Positions 50,001-59,000 of a DNA stretch of 64,000 nt are shown piece by piece (position 1 is the first letter of the stretch; each line of letters starts with the position of its first letter). The notes beneath the pieces are model-generated. The model made no database searches. It was not told the origin of the DNA and saw only the letters and a program-made list of their open reading frames with translations. Source of the DNA: Paraescarpia echinospica (taxonomy: Eukaryota > Annelida > Polychaeta > Sabellida > Siboglinidae); contig JAHLWY010000260.1 of assembly GCA_020002185.1 (NCBI GenBank), forward strand, positions 62,001 through 126,000. Reading direction: 5' to 3'. The position numbers were made by a program, and so were the translations under genes.

Positions 50001-53000
50001 GAATATGATTTAAAAGTAGCATATAAAAATTACATAAAATGTCAGTTAGATAAACCTGAATAAAAATAAATATATATATTTACAAGTGTATATATTATAC
50101 ATGAATTAAATGAATTAGCTGTTTAAATACCTAAAATAAATAATGTGCTTAAATAAAATAAAATAAATACATATAATATGCTAATAAAAAAAAGTAACTG
50201 CAATCTAAGTACATAACCGAATGTCAATATTGCACAAATGTCACTGATGCGGACTGCAAAGTTCTTTGAAGGCCTGTCGAAATAAGTGTGTTTTTAAGAG
50301 TGATTTGAAAGTGGCAACGCAGTTTGCATGCCTGACTGCATGAGGCAGGGCATTCCACAGGATCGGGCCAGCCACTGAGAAGGAACGATGGCCATAATGT
50401 TCAAGGTGATATCTCGGAACAGTCAGCAGACCTTGTTTGGCCAATCTAAGTGATATGGTCGGTGTGTAGGATGTCACGAGCGATGAAATGTACGCAGGGA
50501 TGTATACTCTCTACTGTTTCCTTCCTCCTTAACCTGCCCCACTGCTGTGTTGCCAGGGCATCTGAGGACTTCCGTCTAGATCCCCAGTCAGGGGTACTGA
50601 CAACCATGAGGTCCTTGGACAGAGAGACAGTCTCCCACTACCAGTTCCTGGTAGTGGCAAGGGATGGAGGCAATACCAGCAGGAGTGTGTTTGTCAGTGT
50701 CACCGTCGGTGTCACCGACATCAATGACAATGTGCCTGTCTTCAACGAGGACACTTACAGTGTGAATGTCATGGAGAAGTCAACCCCTGGTGACATCTTA
50801 CAGCTGCAGGTAGTGTCCACCTTTCTGATGCTCATCTAACTAAATTGAGCTAGCATATTATGTGTATATGTATGTACATGTAGTAATAATAATATTATTT
50901 ATTACTTACAGAGAGCAATTTCCATAAGTTACTCAGAGCACTGTACAATCTCAATTCGTACAAACATACCTATGTACAGTGTATGTACATCTGTATGTTA
51001 TGTATGTGTTTGTTAAGCTTTTTCTCCTAGACCAATCGAAAGAAAAGGAATGCTTATTTTTCAAAATTCCACAAAGTGGTTAAGGATACAGGCTCCTCAT
51101 GAAATGGGTGTATGTCATATCTCAAAAACTATTCACTGTATCTTGACAAAATTTACCCACAAGATAATATGCAATTTGCATAACTGTAACCATGGTAACC
51201 GGGAAATCCTAGAATTGCTGATAGGTGTGGTTTTGTGGAAAGTTCCATGAAAAATATAAATAATTTATGTCTCATTTTCTGATTTATTCCAGTATGTAAT
51301 ATGTCAAGTTGTGCAATGAAGTAGTTTGGAAGAACAAAAAGTTGTATTTTGATTAAAGAAGGAAAGTTAAAAAAAAAACATTGTTTAACTTATATTTTTG
51401 TAAACATTACCCCCATCATGTGGTCTCTTAGACACTTATGATTTGGTTCAAAATCACTCATTGCATAGAACTATAATGCATCCTTGTGCAACAAAAATTT
51501 CAGCATCTTATCTTTGTAACTTTTTTCGGGGGACCTTCCACAAATCTTAAAAAACAGTGAAAATGTTGTTTGGAGAAAAATGACAAAAACGGAATACTAA
51601 GACTGACTATAATATTGCACTTTGTTGGCCCTATAGCCACAAGGAAGTGTATATAGACTCAATAAAGAGATTGTAAATGTATTTTTAATATACATTAGTG
51701 ATAAAATGTGAAATAATAATTCCATAACATGGAGAATGCGGCATTCATCAAAATTCTCACACGTGAACAAAAACATACAAAATCAAGTTCAAACAGTCTC
51801 GCACAGTGTCCTCCTCTCACTCAGTGCCCTCCTCTCGCACAGTGTCCTCCTCTCACTCAGTGCCCTCCTCTCACTCAGTGTCCTCCTCTCACTCAGTGTC
51901 CTCCTCTCACTCAGTGTCCTCCTCTCACTCAGTGCCCTCCTCTCACTCAGTGTCCTCCTCTCACTCAGTGCCCTCCTCTCATTCAGTGTCCTCCTCTCAC
52001 TCAGTGCCCTCCTCTCACTCAGTGCCCTCCTCTCACTCAGTGTCCTCCTCTCACTCAGTGTCCTCCTCTCACTCAGTGTCCTCCTCTCACTCAGTGCCCT
52101 CCTCTCACTCAGTGTCCTCCTCTCACTCAGTGTCCTCCTCTCACTCAGTGCCCTCCTCTCACTCAGTGTCCTCCTCTCACTCAGTGTCCTCTCTCTCAGT
52201 GTCCTCCTCTCACTCAGTGTCCTCCTCTCACTCAGTGCCCTCCTCTCACTCAGTGTCCTCCTCTCACTCAGTGTCCTCCTCTCACTCAGTGCCCTCCTCT
52301 CACTCAGTGCCCTCCTCTCACTCAGTGCCCTCCTCTCACTCAGTGTCCTCCTCTCACTCAGTGTCCTTCTCTCATTCAGTGCCTTCCTGCAGCATAGAGG
52401 ACTCCCTCGAATGCCACCAGCTTGACATTGTGTTGCACTTTCTCCATGGTCTTTCTCATCTGTGATGTCTTGGTTTTAGCATGTGCGGCCTTGTCTGCAA
52501 AGCGGGGTCGGATCTCATCGAGTTGTGCAGCAACGTGCAACAAGGTCTTGCCAGGAGACACACCAAGACTGCTGACAGCATCTGACAGTGCACCAGCTCC
52601 CTTGTTGTAGGACATCACTGCCAGGGCGACAGCAATTTCTGTTGTCTTCTTTCCACAGTACTTTGTCTTCGGTGCCCTGTTCCAAACTGTCGCGTGCAGA
52701 CTCTCGTTGGCGTTGGAGGTCTGCAACTTCATGCCATTAGCACCGGGTCTCAGAACAGAAGGAGTGGTGAGGGTTATCGAGAGTGGAGAGAGAGTGAAAG
52801 AAGATGGCCCAAACAGCGTGGTGGGCAGCATCAGCATCTGGGGCATTCTCTACAATCGCCATTCGATAATATGATACGATCATGCGTCAGGTGGCCCTTC
52901 CCACTCGGTGTCGTTGTCAGCAGGGTAATAGCGGCATGACTGCTAGGATCCACCTGCTTCATTGATGGACCAGCCTTCACCACAGCTGTTGTAGCACCCG

Positions 53001-56000
53001 CCTTGATTTTTTTAGCCTTCACCTCGGCATACACCTCCTTGACGATCTTTTCCAGGCCATTATACATCCTTTTGGCAATGTGATTGATGCATTCTTCTTT
53101 TGTAACAGGGTATGGTGAGGCTGTTGTCAGAGCATCCATCCCTGCTGCATCTCCATCACCCACCAGGCCAGTGTAGCAGAATCCTCCAACTTCTTCTGAC
53201 CATCTCCACAAAATCTTGGCACCTTCGGTTTCCATGGCCCCACTGGAGCCAGTGTGGTTACACTTGCAGACCTGATGGTGTGCCCCGAGCCACATCTCCC
53301 ACTCCTCCCCTGTCAGCTTGTCCCCAACCAAGGTGCACTCAGCACAGGACTTGCTAAGTACCACATAGTCCAGGACAAGTCCACTCAGTTGGTCAATTAC
53401 AAAGCATGCGCCAACAGATGAGGTGTGTCCTTTAATGTGCCATGTCCCATCAAAGCTGACAGTGATGTCACGTGGTCCAGCAGTATGGCCGTGGATGCTT
53501 TCATACATCTCGTGCACAATGGAGTGTGACGTAGTGAGTACACCTACCGCTGGGCCATGAAGCAACTAGCTCAGAATCTGGCGGTTGATCCTGTGGTATA
53601 TCCGATGGTGAAGACCACCCTTGATGTTGAGCATGGCAAACATGCACACCATCTCACACTGGCCGATCCCCACTTGTGCTGCCAACACTGCACGGTGGTT
53701 GGTGTCAAAAGGCTTCCTTGACTGCCACTCGGTGGTGTCAATCTGTGGGCTACTGTAGTCGACATGCCCATATGTGCATCTTGAACAAACAACTTCAACT
53801 TTCTGAGCATACCCACGACGTAGTTCATCATAGGTCTTGAAAGTTAATGTGCTGTGCTTGCATTTTGGGCAGAGTAATGGGGAAATAAATACATCCATCT
53901 TTTTCTTGTGAAGTCGTCATTGTCCTCAACTTCAACCTGACGTCTGTCGGCTAAGAAACAAAAAAATTAAGATAATGTATGTGAATACAGAGATGCAAAC
54001 ACAAACAGATACAAATGCAGACACAAATGCACACATGCACAAATGATTAAGTTTGTTGTCTGTTCTAATGACAACTAACATGGCATGTCAACTAGAGTGA
54101 CAAACTAATACAATCTGGTCTAACGAAAGTCTAAAGGCTCATAATACTGAGAGATTGCTACAATGACAGTAATCAGAACTCATAACATTTAGCTTATAAT
54201 TTGATAGTTTACATTCATGATATCATACTCACAAGAAAACAGTGCTAGCTTCCGCCTGCAGGCAGACATCATTGGTGTTGCTGCTACTACGACGGAATTT
54301 GCCATCGCTGCTAACCCTGGGCATTGTCTCGTAGCCACAGTCGACGCTAACGCGGAATCATTCGCCGGTGCCGACGCGGCTAGTAGAGCAGCCATTCCCG
54401 TTGCATTTCGCTGGCCACATCACTCTGGCTGCCCACAACGGTAGCATCAGTTGTCACTGCGTCTAATTCAGTCAATTTTCTAACTCTTTTCCAGGAAAAT
54501 TTGCACATTTTCTTTCCGAATTGGTGACAAGTACGAAACTTGCGATTAGGGTCCGACATCACTGTTGGCCTAGCTACCAAAAATGCATCACGCTGATTGG
54601 TTGTTCTGAGCACGTGGATCATGCAAATGAAGGGATGACGTGCTGATCTCCTATATCGCGTAGCAACCGGGGATTTCTCGATTTTGATTGGCTATAGCGT
54701 GGTGTTTTCCCATAGCTATAGTTATTTTAATATTAACATTTATAGAATGACATTTCCTGAAACGGAAAGACTATTCAATTCGCGGCAAAATGATACCAAA
54801 GATGAATTCAAGCAATAGGTGTTTTTATTCCTGCTGTCTATTTCCACGTCCACCAAGCAAAAAAAATAAAAAATTCAATGAATTATAAATTCCACATTTT
54901 CGAATATGCATATTTTTGGCGCGCTTTTCGGGATGCCGAGATGTGACGTCACTTATGACTCAAACTCGCATCAGACCGACCTTTTCCATGCATTCAGAGC
55001 ATGTTTACAAGTTTAGCTTTGAGTTGAAACGACCGTCAGAATGAGTTATTGTGCAATATTCCGACGTAATACAAACACTAGTCATCATAGAAGAACAAGC
55101 AGTTACCTTACGGTTCCACATGAATCGAATTTTATTCAAAACAACGAATGGGCCTACAAGTTGACTAGGTTTCGCCGAGCTTGGGCTCGTTTTCAGAATA
55201 ATGATATCGAATGCAACCAACGGGAGATAATGTACACCGATAAACATACATAGCAAACATATATTGTATCCAGCTACAGAAAGTAACGTGCATAATCTCA
55301 TACTATCACTAGAATATGGATATATTAAGGAATTGTACAATTTATCATAACAACTTAAATCAGTCAGAGAGTTTCCGCTGGTGCCGCTAGCTCAGTGGGT
55401 AGGCATGTTGGTTTGATGTTATTTATTTTACCATCGGGCGACACCGGTTCAATCCTGACAGCATGCAAACCAATGATTTTCTTTACACTTTTTTGTGTAT
55501 GTTTTCACGAAATAATATAAACCAAATCATTTTATACTATAATGCACTGTTTGTAAATAATTTTTCATTTTTATAGTAATTATTTATGAAAATATGGTCC
55601 AAACAAATATAATGTAATGGATATATAATTTATTAATTGTAATTATATATGTGAAAACAAATTGTGATCTGTCTGGATAAATAACATTTATAAACATCGT
55701 TATATATAATGACCATATTTTCATTTTTGTGGCGAATAAATAATTACTACAAAAATAAAAAATATTTACAAACAGTGCATCATAGTATACTAAATGATTT
55801 GGTTTATATTACTTCGTGAAAACATAAACAAAAAAGAAAATCAATGGTTTGCATGCTGTCAGGATTGAACCGGCGTCGCCCGATTGTAAAATAGATGGCA
55901 AGAAACAAACGCGTCTACCAACTGAGCTAACGGCACCAACAGAAATTCACTGACTGATTTAAGTTGTTATGATAAATTGTACAACTCCTGCTTCATATAT

Positions 56001-59000
56001 CGATATTCTAGTGATATTATGAGATTATACACGTTACTTTCTGTAGCTGGATACGTATATGTTTGCTATGTATGTTTATTGGTGTACATTATCTCCCGTT
56101 GGTTGCATTCAATATAATTATTCTGAAAACGAGCCCAATCTCAGCGTCGGCAAAACCTAGTCGACTTATAGGCCCATTCGCATTCGTTGTTTTGAATAAA
56201 ATTTGATTCATGTGGAACCATAAGATAACTGCTTGTTCTTCTATGATGACTAGTGTTTGTATTACGTCGGAATATTGCACAAGAACTCATTCTGATACTC
56301 GTTTCGACCCAAAAGCTATCCTTGTAAACATGCTCTGAATGCATGGAAAGGGTCGGCCTGATGCGAGTGTGTGTCATAAGTGACGTCACGATACTCCGTG
56401 ATCGCCTAGCTCATTAAAATTTTATTTTCCGCGGGAATCGCTTCACAGACGGGCGAATTTATGCTACAAATGTATTTTTCTGTATTTGTTTAATGTTGTC
56501 TAATGTTACATACAATGTTAAACTTTGTGTACACATGGAAAAAGGATTTTAGCTAAAGCTTTATTTTTATTTCCTTTAAATGACTTGTTACGCGACGTGA
56601 CGGTTTTTATTGTTAGAGTGGGTGCTTATTAGAAGGTTTTATGAATGTTTATGATACAATTTCAGAAAAATTAACTTACAATAGTGTGTATAGATATTGT
56701 ACCTGCCAAAAAATGTTTTTCGAAATTCGACAAATTTTACCGGTTTTGTTATTTCACGAGGCGCGTGATCCCTTAAGGGTTCTTACCATTTAAGGGTTTG
56801 TACCAGATGTTAGACAATGGTTTGCAACATGCTGCTTTCAGAACACAAATTGGGTAAACCATTAACATACTATTGTTGACTCTAGTTACAAATATTTAGA
56901 TTATATTAACTCTTTTACATGTACAGACCCAAAAATGCATATTGTCTCCCTCATGAGGACAATGCATCAATTTAATTATTTGATCTTGTGCTAGTCTGAA
57001 ACTGTATAGTTTCTTACCTCTGACATTCCATGCAGGCTCAAGATGCTGACTCAGTGGACTATGCTGACATTGTTTTCACAATCTCCAGTGGAAACACTTC
57101 ACTGTTTGGTATCAACAGTGACGATGGGATGTTGTTCACCAAAGTGATCTTTGACCTGAGCACTGGATCGAGACAGAGCCTATACAATCTAACAATCACG
57201 GCATACAACAGCGCGACATTTGAAGGCGCAGGAGCCAGAAGGAATGGAACAGCACAAGTCACAGTTCACATTGTGGTATGTTTTATATAAATCAGTGCGG
57301 GTCATTGTCGTTTTGTACGTCCAAGCATATTGCCATCAGCTTTGCATGTATGGATGGGATTGACATTTTGTAAGCATGTTGGCAAACCCATTAAGGTGGA
57401 TTTAGAGAGGGGGGCCCAGTGGGGGGCTGCCTGTGCCTTGTCAATTGTGGCAAGCAAGTGAGCATGTGCAAACTTGCATTTTGGCATTATATAGTAGAAT
57501 TACAGCAGTGGCCTTATATACTAACTTTGTAGCTATCCACGAGCATCATACATAATATAAATAGGGTGTCTTCTTGCAGTGCAATGCTGGTGTAAATCAG
57601 CTAGTGTTTAATGGTTATACAGTAATACAATTATTGGTTCTGTCCAAAATGTTTCATGGTGTGTAAGCTTAGTTACTACAGTTTGAGTTGTCAAACAATC
57701 TTGTGCCTGTAATTCAGTAATTATGGCTTTAAAATGTCAATATTTTATACATGGTTCATGGAGTGCTATCCATCTAATGTTATGGCATATTGAGCCCCTA
57801 GAACAGTAAACATTAAAATAGTCGTTACACAATTAAGAGTAAGATATTCTTAACCCAACTTTAGGATCTCAATGACAACAGTCCAGTGTTTACAAGGTCT
57901 ATGTACAACTTCATCATCAGAGAAGACATAGCTGTTGGCAGCACAGTGGGAAGGTATGGTCATCTGCATTCTTTGTTACTGGCTATGTGTATCTATTTTA
58001 CAATTGTAAAGAAGGGTACATTATTCTTGGATTCAACAGCTGAACTCAATTTGAAATCTGACCCGGATTTAACAGTTGTACACCAGTTGTTGTACAACTT
58101 GGAGTCAACATTTGAACACAAGTTGAAATTCAACTCAAATTCAGCAACTGAAAACATGTCAAAACAGAGCTAACCAGTCGACAACCTTCAAAATAAACCC
58201 AATATCTGTTTTCCCATACTAATTCTTGTCTTGACTCATTATCACTCATTTATTAATACACACAAAAATTATAGCAAACCTAAAATGTGTTTCTATAGAG
58301 CTATACATAAATGAAGCAGTCAAAAAGACCTAAATGTATTTCCACTGCTCAGACACATGTTTGTGATGTTCCTGCCTACAGAGTTACAGCTGTGGAAGAC
58401 GATGGCAGTGGCAGGAACAGTTTCCCGCGGTACTGGCTCAAGTACCCACACTCACTCGCTGCCAGAAAGTTCATGGTTGACTCATTCACGGGAATCATAC
58501 GAGTGAAACGCCCGATAGACAGGGACGCACCCTCGGGAGAAACATACTTTGTCTTCAGTGTAATGATTGCTTGTTTTATTTTAACTTATTTCTTATATAC
58601 ATTGGAACCTCACTATTAAGATCAACCTTGGGACTGGACGGAAGTGACCTGAATAGCAAAATGACCATATTACCTTATCTTAGGTTACCTTAGGATGATT
58701 CTGATCACAGCATCCACTCGGTTCCTCGTTGATCATATCTTTAGATTCAGAATCAAATAATAAAAGCATAATTTCCGGTTCCAGTGTTTATTGTTAGTGT
58801 GCTTCGTAGTCATACAAAATCGCCCGGGTAGACCAGACTTTGTCTAGACAATTTTGGAATGAGTTTAATGTTCTACCTTGTATTACTGTTTTTTAATATT
58901 AGTGACTAATTTCCTATACTTTAGTGTTATGGAAATAATTCTTTTATTTTTGATAGTAGCATTGTATAGGTTGCTTTAGCTGTACAAAGCCGAATTATGT

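Larger units (their letters stand above)
54943..56390. mobile_element. 1.45-kb near-palindrome (foldback element) with a tRNA-like sequence in each arm
   Basis: The left arm (54943-about 55605) and right arm (about 55710-56390) are inverted near-copies starting with TGACGTCACTTATGAC. Landmarks that match are TGCATTCAGAGCATGTTTAC, GTGCAATATTCCGACGTAAT, ACAAACACTAGTCATCATAG, TACAGAAAGTAACGTG and ATGAAAATATGGTC. The spacer of about 100 bp is AT-rich. No transposase is present. It lies in the 6.2-kb intron before exon 21. Confidence 0.85.

Noticed and set aside
51729..52465. Three overlapping + strand frames of 219-229 residues with perfect short repeats
   Set aside because: They exist only because the 18-bp minisatellite unit has no stop in any frame; no start context, splice sites or domain.
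55380..55465. Functional tRNA gene
   Set aside because: The A and B boxes are present but the spacing is too long and no acceptor stem forms; it is duplicated inverted inside a foldback element, so it is treated as tRNA-derived.
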